A DNA stretch of 64,000 bases from Cytobacillus depressus (GTDB lineage: Bacteria; Bacillota; Bacilli; Bacillales; Cytobacillaceae). The notes beneath the pieces are model-generated. The model was not told the DNA's origin. It ran no database searches and saw only the letters and a list, made by a program, of their open reading frames with translations. The position numbers were made by a program, and so were the translations under genes. Location: contig NZ_WBOS01000002.1 in the NCBI RefSeq assembly GCF_008923245.1, positions 372,001-436,000 of the forward strand, written 5' to 3'. Below, one piece after another: positions 56,144 through 64,000 of the stretch (its first letter is position 1; each line of letters starts with the position of its first letter).

Positions 56144-56407
56144 ATGTATCTATTATTTAATTTTTTAACATCATTAATTTCCCTTTATTCTTGGGCATTA
56201 ATAATTTATATTTTAATGTCTTGGTTTCCTAATGCCCGCGAGACAGGGATTGGGCAATTTTTAGCAAGAATTTGTGAGCCGTATTTAGAACCATTTAGAA
56301 GGATCATTCCACCGCTTGGAATGATTGATATTTCACCAATCGTTGCTATTTTAGTACTAAGATTTGCAACAGGGGGATTACATCAATTATTCCTTTGGAT
56401 GGCATAA
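56144..56407 (+). CDS. ylmG: YggT-family membrane protein YlmG
   Basis: 87 aa, two membrane helices ([19 protein letters not shown] and [21 protein letters not shown]) separated by [19 protein letters not shown], the YggT signature. Linked to division-site or membrane organisation in other bacteria. Seven bases after sepF. A terminator follows. Confidence 0.92.
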   Translation: MYLLFNFLTSLISLYSWALIIYILMSWFPNARETGIGQFLARICEPYLEPFRRIIPPLGMIDISPIVAILVLRFATGGLHQLFLWMA

Positions 56408-56417
56408 TTTCCAGAAA

Positions 56418-56446
56418 AAATGGCCTATTTAAGGCCCTTTTTCTTT
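56418..56446 (+). terminator. Terminator after ylmG
   Basis: Short stem GGCC / GGCC, seven-base loop, extended by A-T pairs, then CTTTTTCTTT. Confidence 0.65.
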
Positions 56447-56498
56447 AATACTGTTATTAAAAGGTCATCTCTGAAGTATACAAAAGGGGAAAAGTAAA

Positions 56499-57272
56499 AT
56501 GTCGATTTACCAGCATTTTCGTCCTGAAGAAAAAGATTTTATTGATCAAGTTTTAAACTGGAAACAGTCTGTTGAAAACACGTATGCCCCTAAATTAACT
56601 GATTTCCTTGACCCGAGGGAACAGGAAATCGTTAAGCAGATAGTAGGTAGTCATCATGAAGTGAAGCTGGAGTTATTTGGTGGGATACCTTCGGCTGAAC
56701 GGAAGCGAGCATTGCTTTTTCCTAATTATTTTCAATGGGAGGAAGGGGACTTTCAACTAACACTGTTTGAAGTGGAATATGCCAAAAAATTCATTACACT
56801 TGAACATCCCCAGGTGCTCGGCACCCTTATGTCACTTGGTTTGAAGCGGGCAAAATTTGGCGATATTATCCTTTCTGATGACAGAATTCAGTTTTTTGTT
56901 GCGAAGGAAATTGAATCATACATTTCTTCGCAAATAGAGTCCATTGGCAAAGCTAGTGTAACTTTAATAACACAAAACTTGGATCAAGCAATTCAATTAA
57001 ATGAAAGCTGGCTAGAAGTGTCAGTTACAGCTTCCTCACTTCGTTTAGACACAGTTGTTTCAGCCATTTATAATATTTCTAGACAGAAGTCTCAAACCCT
57101 CATCCAACATGGCCAAGTGAAAGTGAATTGGACATTAATCGAAAACCCGGCATTTGAAGTAAGAGAAAGCGACATTATTTCTGTTCGAGGGTATGGACGA
57201 GTAAAAATGTTGGCACTAGAGGGCAAAACAAAAAAAGAAAAATGGAAAATTACTGCTGGAAGACAAAAATAA
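56499..57272 (+). CDS. ylmH: S4-domain RNA-binding protein YlmH
   Basis: 257 aa. N-terminal domain of about 180 residues (YQHFRPEEKDFIDQVLNW; GGIPSAERKRALLFPNYF) and a C-terminal S4 domain (about 182-240, RLDTVVSAIYNISRQKSQTLIQHGQVKVNWTLIENPAFEVRESDIISVRGYGRVK). S4 proteins bind rRNA/tRNA; YlmH has been linked to rescue of stalled large ribosomal subunits. AAAGGGG precedes the ATG. Own transcript probable after the ylmG terminator. Confidence 0.92.
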   Translation: MSIYQHFRPEEKDFIDQVLNWKQSVENTYAPKLTDFLDPREQEIVKQIVGSHHEVKLELFGGIPSAERKRALLFPNYFQWEEGDFQLTLFEVEYAKKFITLEHPQVLGTLMSLGLKRAKFGDIILSDDRIQFFVAKEIESYISSQIESIGKASVTLITQNLDQAIQLNESWLEVSVTASSLRLDTVVSAIYNISRQKSQTLIQHGQVKVNWTLIENPAFEVRESDIISVRGYGRVKMLALEGKTKKEKWKITAGRQK

Positions 57273-57379
57273 TTAGTAAAAATGAAGGAATTTGATGCAA
57301 GTTGTCGAATTAATTTTTTATAGATTGTATTATTAAATATGTACATATGGATAAAGATTTAAATTGGGAGGTGGCCAAG

Positions 57380-57895
57380 ATGCCATTAACACCGTTAGAT
57401 ATTCATAATAAGGAATTCAGCAAAGGATTTCGAGGTTATGATGAAGATGAAGTAAATGAATTCCTTGACCAAGTAATCAAAGATTATGAAATTCTTATTC
57501 GTGAAAAAAAGGAATTAGAAGAAAGACTAAATGACCAAAATGAAAAAATTGGCCATTTTACAACAATTGAAGAGACATTAAATAAATCAATCGTTGTTGC
57601 ACAAGAAGCAGCTGAAGAAGTAAAAAGGAATGCACATAAAGAAGCAAAACTAATTATTAAAGAAGCTGAAAAAAATGCCGACCGCATTGTCAATGAGTCA
57701 TTATCTAAAGCAAGAAAAATTGCACTTGAAATCGAAGAATTGAAAAAGCAATCGAAAGTGTTCAGAACTCGCTTTAAAATGCTCGTTGAAGCTCAGTTAG
57801 ATTTATTAAATAATGATGATTGGGATCATTTGCTAGAATATAAACTTGATGCTACAGAATTAAAATCCGCTCAAGAAGAGGATTCCTTTGCTTGA
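57380..57895 (+). CDS. divIVA: Septum site-determining protein DivIVA
   Basis: 171 aa. N-terminal membrane-curvature-sensing domain (MPLTPLDIHNKEFSKGFRGYDEDEVNEFLDQVIKDYE) and long coiled coil (about 60-150), which builds polar scaffolds for MinJ/MinCD and chromosome anchoring during sporulation. Start ATG 57380 follows GGGAGGTGG and matches the family; an ATG at 57347 lacks a site. The ileS leader promoter (-35 at 57892) overlaps its stop codon. Confidence 0.95.
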   Translation: MPLTPLDIHNKEFSKGFRGYDEDEVNEFLDQVIKDYEILIREKKELEERLNDQNEKIGHFTTIEETLNKSIVVAQEAAEEVKRNAHKEAKLIIKEAEKNADRIVNESLSKARKIALEIEELKKQSKVFRTRFKMLVEAQLDLLNNDDWDHLLEYKLDATELKSAQEEDSFA

Positions 57896-57921
57896 CGAAT
57901 GCATCACTAATCGCATATAAT
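57892..57921 (+). promoter_or_regulatory. Sigma-A promoter of the ileS T-box leader
   Basis: TTGACG (57892-57897), 18 bases, TATAAT (57916-57921). The -35 contains the divIVA TGA stop. Confidence 0.82.
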
Positions 57922-57949
57922 CTTTAAAAAGAATGTAAATTAAGATAAT

Positions 57950-58228
57950 TAAACTGTGACAGGGACAGTACAAATTTTCATAAGCTTATTATCAAAGCAG
58001 CTATGCAATGTTAGCGACCAGGGAAGGTGAAAGCCTGGATAAGCGGAAATTTGGAAGATCACCCTTGAGTTCCCTTATTGAACCTCCTATTGGATTATTA
58101 GATAAAGGCGAGTTATTCACGTTAAGAATGTTAAGCGGATAGAATGTGTCTTCTTTTCTATCTACAAGGGTGGTACCGCGGGAATCCAAAACCTTCTCGT
58201 CCCTTTTTGGGATGAGAGGGTTTTTTTG
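57950..58228 (+). promoter_or_regulatory. T-box riboswitch controlling ileS
   Basis: Contains stem I with the AGCGACCAGGGAAGGTGA / GCCTGG distal part. The specifier region GGAAGATCACC has ATC (58058-58060) as probable isoleucine codon. The T-box AAGGGTGGTACCGCGGGA sits at 58167-58182. The terminator AACCTTCTCGTCCC / GGGATGAGAGGGTT (58190-58222) is followed by seven T. Uncharged tRNA(Ile) is expected to stabilise the antiterminator. Specifier matches the downstream gene. Confidence 0.93.
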
Positions 58229-58245
58229 TTGTTTTAGGCTGTTTT

Positions 58246-58502
58246 AGTATAGTTTGTTGCTTTATGAGTGTAATTTTAATTTAACTATCTGAGTTGATTG
58301 GAGCGGAGGGCACTTGACTCCTCCAAAATGCATACGCATTTTGTCGTGCGATGTTCATTCAAGGATGTTAATTCAATGTCCTGCGGGAAATAGAGGGAAG
58401 CGGGAGACCCCGCAGGCGGTAACGCCGAGGAGGCTCTCGTCCCTCCCCGCGGAAAGCAAGTGCCCGCAGCGGAAATCAACGGGCAGACTTCGAAGGCTTA
58501 AA
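58246..58502. repeat. Dispersed repeat, family C, copy 2 (longest copy)
   Basis: About 257 bases placed between the T-box terminator and the ileS start. Contains TTGATTGGAGCGG, a CCTGCGGG ... CCCCGCAGG hairpin, CCCTCCCCGCGGAAAGCAAG and AGCGGAAATCAACG; the outer parts are inverted relative to each other (TTGATT / AATCAA). Widespread type of Bacillaceae intergenic repeat as I recall it. No coding potential. Confidence 0.78.
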
Positions 58503-58590
58503 ATAACAATATATGCGAAAAGAACCTTGTTTTAATACATTCAAAAATGGTAAACATGGAGCTAGTGAAAGTTACAGGAGGAAAATGAAA

Positions 58591-61362
58591 ATGGATTACA
58601 AAGATACTTTATTAATGCCAAAAACAGATTTTCCAATGCGTGGAAATTTGCCTAATCGTGAGCCGGAAATCCAGGCTAAATGGGAAGAAATGAATATTTA
58701 TGAAAAAGTTCAAGAACGTACGAAAGACCGTCCAATGTTTGTATTACATGATGGTCCTCCATATGCAAATGGCGACATTCATATTGGGCATGCGTTAAAT
58801 AAAATTTTAAAGGATTTCATCGTCCGTCATAAGGCAATGAGCGGTTATAACGCTCCATATGTTCCTGGCTGGGATACTCACGGTTTGCCGATTGAGCAGG
58901 CCCTAACAAATAAAGGTGTCAAACGTAAGGAAATGACAGTTGCAGAGTTTAGAAAGCTTTGCGAAGAGTATGCATATGAACAAATCGATAGTCAGCGCAG
59001 TCAGTTTAAACGCTTAGGTGTTAGAGGAGATTGGGAAAATCCATATATCACTTTAAAGCCTGAGTATGAAGCACAACAAATTAAAGTCTTTGGTGAAATG
59101 GCGAAAAAAGGCTATATTTACAAAGGCTTAAAGCCAGTTTATTGGTCTCCATCATCTGAATCAGCACTTGCAGAAGCTGAAATCGAATATAAAGATAAGC
59201 GTTCCCCATCTATTTACGTTGGTTTTAAAGTAAAGGATGGTAAAAGTGTATTAGATGCTGACACACAAATCGTTATTTGGACGACGACACCGTGGACAAT
59301 TCCAGCAAACCTTGCGATTGCTGTACACCCTGAACTAACATATGTTGTCGCCCACGAAGCAGGCAAAAAATTTGTTGTCGCCGAAGATCTATTAGCTGCT
59401 GTTGCAAAAGAAGCTGGATGGGAAAATCCTCAAGTTGTCAAAACTGTTCAAGGCTCAGAGCTTGAAAATATTATCGCAGTTCATCCATTATACGAACGTG
59501 ATTCACTTGTTGTTTTAGGTGAGCATGTAACGATTGATGCAGGTACTGGATGTGTTCATACCGCCCCTGGTCATGGGGAAGACGACTTCTATGTTGGACA
59601 GAAATACGGATTAGATGTTCTATGTCCTGTTGATGACCGCGGTTACATGACGAAGGAAGCAGAAGGCTTCGAAGGGTTATTTTATGATGAAGCAAATAAA
59701 CCAATTACAGAAAAATTAGAAGCAGCTGGTGCATTATTAAAGCTAACATTCATTACTCACTCTTATCCGCATGATTGGAGAACGAAAAAGCCGGTTATTT
59801 ATCGTGCGACAGCTCAATGGTTTGCGTCTATTAAAGATTTCCGACAAGAGCTATTGAATGCGATTAATGAAACGAAATTTGTCCCTGCATGGGGTGAAAC
59901 GCGTTTATTTAATATGGTGCGTGACCGCGGAGATTGGTGTATTTCCCGTCAGCGTGCATGGGGCGTGCCAATTCCGGTATTTTATGCAGAAAATGGTGAA
60001 CCTATTATTACCGACCAAACAATTGATCATGTATCTAATTTATTCCGTGAACATGGATCAAACATCTGGTTTGAAAGAGAAGCAAAAGACTTACTGCCTG
60101 AAGGATTTACTCATTCAGAGAGTCCGAATGGAAAGTTTACGAAAGAAACAGATATTATGGACGTTTGGTTTGACTCTGGGTCATCCCACCAGGCAGTTTT
60201 ATTAGAGCGTGATGACCTGCAAAGACCAGCTGACCTTTATTTAGAAGGATCTGACCAATATCGCGGCTGGTTTAACTCATCTCTTTCCACAGCTGTTGCT
60301 GTAACTGGCAAAGCGCCATACAAAGGAGTTTTAAGTCATGGCTTTGTTTTAGATGGAGAAGGACGAAAGATGAGTAAATCAATCGGTAACGTCGTCATCC
60401 CTGCAAAAGTAATGAATCAATTAGGTGCTGACATTTTGAGACTTTGGGTGTCATCAGTTGATTATCAGGCAGACGTTCGTGTGTCCGATGCAATTTTAAA
60501 ACAAGTGACTGAAGTTTATCGCAAAATTAGAAACACATTCCGCTTCTTACTTGGAAATCTGTCTGATTTTGATCCAAATACGAATGCGATCGAGTTTGAA
60601 AACTTGCGTGAAGTCGACCAATTCATGCTCGTAAAATTAAATAAGTTAATTAAAACTGTTCGTAATGCTTATGATAATTACGAGTTTTCCGGTATTTACC
60701 ATGCTGTTAACAATTTCTGTACACTTGATTTAAGTGCCTTCTATCTCGATTTTGCTAAGGATATTCTGTATATTGAAGGAAATGATCACCAAGATCGCCG
60801 TGCGATTCAAACCGTTCTATACGAATGCTTAATTTCCTTAACAAAACTAGTTGCACCTATTCTTTCTCATACAGCTGATGAAGTTTGGAGCTTTATCCCG
60901 TTTGTAGCGGAAGAAAGTGTACAGCTTACAGATATGCCTGAATTTAAAGAGCTGCCGAATGCTAAAGGGCTTGAGGAAAAATGGACATCATTTATGAAGC
61001 TTCGTGATGATGTATTAAAGGCTCTTGAAGAGGCTCGTAATGAAAAAGTAATTGGAAAATCATTAACTGCGAAAGTGACGATGTTCGTCGATGAAAAGGC
61101 AAAAGCCCAGCTTGACTCTATTGATGAAAGTGTTAAGCAGCTTTTCATCGTCTCTGGCTTTGAAGTTGCAGGAAAACTTGAAGACGCACCTGATCATGCC
61201 CATAAGTTTGAAAATACTGCTATTGTAGTATCTAAAGCAGATGGGGAAACTTGTGACCGCTGCTGGATTGTCACACCTGAAGTTGGGCAAGTGGAGGAAT
61301 ATCCAACATTATGTCCTAGATGTGCAGATGTGGTAAAAAGCAATTACAGTCATTTAGTTTAA
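58591..61362 (+). CDS. ileS: Isoleucyl-tRNA synthetase
   Basis: 923 aa class I synthetase. Catalytic domain with HIGH as HIGHALNK and KMSKS as [12 protein letters not shown]1 editing domain (about 190-400; [34 protein letters not shown]); anticodon-binding region; C-terminal zinc finger CDRCW ... CPRC. Start ATG 58591 ([18 protein letters not shown]) is nine bases from AGGAGG and equals the family N-terminus; ATG 58585 is too close, and the frame to 58513 enters repeat C. Controlled by the T-box upstream. Confidence 0.97.
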   Translation: MDYKDTLLMPKTDFPMRGNLPNREPEIQAKWEEMNIYEKVQERTKDRPMFVLHDGPPYANGDIHIGHALNKILKDFIVRHKAMSGYNAPYVPGWDTHGLPIEQALTNKGVKRKEMTVAEFRKLCEEYAYEQIDSQRSQFKRLGVRGDWENPYITLKPEYEAQQIKVFGEMAKKGYIYKGLKPVYWSPSSESALAEAEIEYKDKRSPSIYVGFKVKDGKSVLDADTQIVIWTTTPWTIPANLAIAVHPELTYVVAHEAGKKFVVAEDLLAAVAKEAGWENPQVVKTVQGSELENIIAVHPLYERDSLVVLGEHVTIDAGTGCVHTAPGHGEDDFYVGQKYGLDVLCPVDDRGYMTKEAEGFEGLFYDEANKPITEKLEAAGALLKLTFITHSYPHDWRTKKPVIYRATAQWFASIKDFRQELLNAINETKFVPAWGETRLFNMVRDRGDWCISRQRAWGVPIPVFYAENGEPIITDQTIDHVSNLFREHGSNIWFEREAKDLLPEGFTHSESPNGKFTKETDIMDVWFDSGSSHQAVLLERDDLQRPADLYLEGSDQYRGWFNSSLSTAVAVTGKAPYKGVLSHGFVLDGEGRKMSKSIGNVVIPAKVMNQLGADILRLWVSSVDYQADVRVSDAILKQVTEVYRKIRNTFRFLLGNLSDFDPNTNAIEFENLREVDQFMLVKLNKLIKTVRNAYDNYEFSGIYHAVNNFCTLDLSAFYLDFAKDILYIEGNDHQDRRAIQTVLYECLISLTKLVAPILSHTADEVWSFIPFVAEESVQLTDMPEFKELPNAKGLEEKWTSFMKLRDDVLKALEEARNEKVIGKSLTAKVTMFVDEKAKAQLDSIDESVKQLFIVSGFEVAGKLEDAPDHAHKFENTAIVVSKADGETCDRCWIVTPEVGQVEEYPTLCPRCADVVKSNYSHLV

Positions 61363-61372
61363 TTTTTATATA

Positions 61373-61420
61373 AAAGGGTCAGATCACGCAAAAAATTTGC
61401 GGGGTCTGACCCTTTGTTAA
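61373..61420 (+). terminator. Terminator after ileS
   Basis: Perfect 11-base stem AAAGGGTCAGA / TCTGACCCTTT around a 21-base loop containing a GC-AAAAAATTT-GC mini-hairpin; T tract weak. Confidence 0.75.
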
Positions 61421-61508
61421 TTGTTGTACTCAATGTAAAAACTTACACCGATTTTAATAACAGCTCGCGGAAATAATAGCTATAAATAAGAAGAACGGAG
61501 GAGCATAA

Positions 61509-61796
61509 ATGGATGTAAAAGCAGAAACCCTTTATTCAGAACTCCGTAAAACGCGAAAGGAACTTATCGAAAGATTGGAGGAGGAACATGCCTCCCCGCT
61601 CATAAAGCCGATTATAAAGGAAGAATTATTAGATGTAGAAGACACATTAAATAAAATTGAATTAGGCCTTTTTGGAAAATGCGAAATTTCAGGTGAACCG
61701 ATCCCTGAAGAGCTTTTAAATATGGTACCAACAATTAAATCTTTAAATGATTATGGAGAGATAGATCGTTTTTTTCGCAAGGGATTGTTTCATTAA
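61509..61796 (+). CDS. ylyA: YlyA-like DksA/TraR-family protein
   Basis: 95 aa. Mostly helical (YSELRKTRKELIERLEEEHASPLIKPIIKEELLDVEDTLNKIELGLFGKCEISGEPIPEELLNMVPTIKSLND), with the DksA-type GxFGxCExSGExIPxxxL turn. Only one cysteine remains where the zinc form has four, so this is the zinc-less type. B. subtilis YlyA is reported to modulate sigma-G transcription. CGGAGG precedes the ATG. Shorter than the B. subtilis protein as I recall it. Confidence 0.82.
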   Translation: MDVKAETLYSELRKTRKELIERLEEEHASPLIKPIIKEELLDVEDTLNKIELGLFGKCEISGEPIPEELLNMVPTIKSLNDYGEIDRFFRKGLFH

Positions 61797-61873
61797 AGAA
61801 GAGAAAACTGTGTTTTTTTAAAAGAATGTGCTAAAATGCAAAGGTAAATAATGAAAATATGGGGGTTGCCTTT

Positions 61874-62368
61874 GTGGTTTTCTACATAATAGCCTTATTA
61901 ATTATTGCACTTGATCAATTTACGAAATGGCTTATCGTTAAAAATTTTCAGCTCGGTGAAAGCGTCGAAGTAATTAAGAATTTTCTATATATTACATCGC
62001 ATCGTAATAGAGGTGCAGCTTGGGGAATTTTAGAAGGGCAAATGTGGCTATTTTACATCATAACATTAATCGTTATCGTTGGAATTATTTACTATATTCG
62101 AAAAGCAGCTAAAGGAAAATGGCTATTAGGCGTCGCATTAGGATTCATGCTCGGAGGAGCAATTGGTAATTTTATTGACCGGGTTCTTCATCAGGAAGTC
62201 GTTGATTTTATTAATACTTATATTTTTGGCTATGATTTCCCTGTCTTTAATATTGCTGATTCTGCCCTAGTAATCGGTGTGGCGATGCTTATGATACAAA
62301 TGCTTTTAGAAGAGAGAGCAATGAAAAAGGAGAAAACGCATGGAGAAAATGGAACACATCATTCCTGA
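61874..62368 (+). CDS. lspA: Lipoprotein signal peptidase II
   Basis: 164 aa membrane aspartic protease cleaving lipoprotein signal peptides. Four membrane helices; [35 protein letters not shown] and [11 protein letters not shown], the last two carrying the catalytic Asp pair. Start GTG 61874 ([15 protein letters not shown]) is seven bases after GGGGGT and matches the family; an ATG at 61859 lies on that site. Overlaps ylyB by 29 bases. Confidence 0.94.
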   Translation: MVFYIIALLIIALDQFTKWLIVKNFQLGESVEVIKNFLYITSHRNRGAAWGILEGQMWLFYIITLIVIVGIIYYIRKAAKGKWLLGVALGFMLGGAIGNFIDRVLHQEVVDFINTYIFGYDFPVFNIADSALVIGVAMLMIQMLLEERAMKKEKTHGENGTHHS

Positions 62369-63245
62369 GGAGCAGGCGGGTGAAAGAATCGATAAAATTC
62401 TTACTGCTTTGAATCAAGAGTGGTCGAGAACACAAGTTCAACAATGGATTAAGGATGAGCATGTGCTCGTCAACGGTCAGAAAATTAAAACGAACTATAA
62501 ATGCAGTTTCAATGATCAAATCACTATTCAAATTCCAGAACCAGAGGAATTAAATGTTGTTTCGGAAGAAATGGACTTGGAAATTTATTATGAAGATCAG
62601 GATGTTTTAGTTGTTAACAAGCCGAAAGGAATGGTCGTTCATCCAGCTCCAGGCCATTTAACAGGAACACTTGTAAATGGATTGATGGCACATTGCAAAG
62701 ATTTATCTGGCATTAATGGAGTAATGAGACCTGGTATTGTTCACCGCATTGATAAAGATACGTCTGGGCTATTAATGGTTGCGAAAAATGACCTTGCCCA
62801 TGAAAGTCTTGTTAATCAGCTCGTAGAAAAATCTGTAACGCGAAAATATAAAGCGATTGTTCATGGTGTCATCCCCCATGATTACGGTACAATTGATGCA
62901 CCTATTGCTCGTGATCAAAAGGATCGCCAAAGTATGGCTGTCTCTGATAATGGAAAAAAAGCCGTTACTCATTTTCAAGTTCTAGACCGTTTCCAAGATT
63001 TCACACTCGTTGAATGTCAGTTAGAAACAGGAAGGACTCATCAAATTCGGGTTCATATGAAATACATTGGCTATCCCCTTGCAGGCGATCCGAAATATGG
63101 ACCGAGAAAGACATTAGACATTGGCGGTCAGGCGTTACATGCAGGAGTACTAGGCTTTATACATCCAAGGTCTGGGGAATATTTAGAATTTGAAGCTCCA
63201 TTACCTGATTATTTCGAGAAGCTTATCGAACAGCTGAAAAAATAA
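62340..63245 (+). CDS. ylyB: RluD-family pseudouridine synthase YlyB
   Basis: 301 aa. N-terminal S4 domain (about 12-75, [33 protein letters not shown]) and a pseudouridine synthase domain with catalytic Asp in [27 protein letters not shown], and [27 protein letters not shown]. Modifies uridines, probably in 23S rRNA helix 69 by homology to RluD. AAAGGAG precedes the ATG inside lspA, indicating coupling. Confidence 0.94.
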   Translation: MEKMEHIIPEEQAGERIDKILTALNQEWSRTQVQQWIKDEHVLVNGQKIKTNYKCSFNDQITIQIPEPEELNVVSEEMDLEIYYEDQDVLVVNKPKGMVVHPAPGHLTGTLVNGLMAHCKDLSGINGVMRPGIVHRIDKDTSGLLMVAKNDLAHESLVNQLVEKSVTRKYKAIVHGVIPHDYGTIDAPIARDQKDRQSMAVSDNGKKAVTHFQVLDRFQDFTLVECQLETGRTHQIRVHMKYIGYPLAGDPKYGPRKTLDIGGQALHAGVLGFIHPRSGEYLEFEAPLPDYFEKLIEQLKK

Positions 63246-63248
63246 TGA

Positions 63249-63277
63249 TTGACATATGCCTTTATGTGCAATAAAAT
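63249..63277 (+). promoter_or_regulatory. Sigma-A promoter of the pyr leader
   Basis: TTGACA (63249-63254), 17 bases, TAAAAT (63272-63277): ideal -35 and spacing with one mismatch in the -10. Confidence 0.88.
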
Positions 63278-63283
63278 GACAAT

Positions 63284-63416
63284 AGTTAAATAAGTCCTTT
63301 AATAACAGTCCCGTGAGGCTGAGAAGGAAGCGGATAAGATTCGAGGCATTTATGCATGTCTTGATTACTTAATGTACTTCCATACTCTCTCGCCATAACG
63401 GTGAGAGAGTTTTTTG
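63284..63416 (+). promoter_or_regulatory. PyrR-responsive attenuator ahead of pyrR
   Basis: Leader with the PyrR-binding motif AGTCCCGTGAGGCT (63307-63320; consensus ARUCCNGNGAGGYU) in an anti-antiterminator hairpin. The intrinsic terminator ACTCTCTC / GAGAGAGT (63384-63391 / 63403-63410) has six T after it. UMP-bound PyrR should favour termination, the standard control of the pyr operon. Confidence 0.9.
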
Positions 63417-63421
63417 TTTAA

Positions 63422-63985
<564 letters not shown>

Positions 63986-64000
63986 ATAGCCCTTTTTAAA

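Noticed and set aside
58314..58535. 73-aa frame in repeat C upstream of ileS
   Set aside because: Lies wholly in the repeat; the other copy does not keep the frame.

Overview
The window is a 64 kb stretch of chromosome from a low-GC, endospore-forming Bacillaceae bacterium (Bacillus sensu lato). Gene order follows the Bacillus subtilis ctaC-to-pyrR segment almost gene for gene: ctaCDEFG, the ylbA-to-ylbQ block, bshC, the mraZ/dcw cell-wall and division cluster, spoIIGA-sigE-sigG, the ylm genes with sepF and divIVA, then ileS, ylyA, lspA, ylyB and pyrR. Sporulation genes (spoVD, spoVE, spoIIGA, sigE, sigG, ylbJ, rsfA, ylbD) and m-DAP-type murE agree with this. No tRNA, rRNA, CRISPR array, prophage or transposase gene was seen.

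Layout. 1-5.2 kb: caa3 cytochrome oxidase operon with assembly factors. 5.2-19.2 kb: ylb genes (YlbA, LysM/CAP and CBS proteins, coat protein, RNase Y cofactor YlbF), a likely CsfG forespore RNA, rsmD-coaD, ylbJ/K/L and tmcAL. 19.3-29.4 kb: ylbN-rpmF behind a near-perfect sigma-A promoter, an enoyl-CoA hydratase, rsfA, an acyl-CoA carboxylase locus whose biotin carrier gene carries a stop codon, panE and bshC. 29.5-49.8 kb: mraZ, rsmH, ftsL, pbpB, spoVD, murE, an orphan Mur-ligase N-domain protein, mraY, murD, spoVE, murG, murB, divIB, ylxW, ylxX, sbp, ftsA, ftsZ, making peptidoglycan precursors and the divisome. 49.8-53.5 kb: a flavohaemoglobin relic with an orphan FNR-type promoter, then the early sporulation sigma cascade. 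53.8-64 kb: ylmC-H, divIVA, T-box-controlled ileS, ylyA, lspA, ylyB and attenuator-controlled pyrR.

Overlaid on this conserved backbone are at least five families of short non-coding, hairpin-rich repeats (called A to E here) inserted in intergenic gaps, several exactly at stop codons. They include copies inside the dcw cluster (rsmH/ftsL), between sigE and sigG, and between the ileS T-box and its gene. Several copies keep both ends but have lost the middle.

Start codons were chosen from Shine-Dalgarno spacing and recalled family N-termini. Two are non-standard: CTG for ylbC and probably ATT for pyrR. All family names come from recognising translated sequence, not from a database search.
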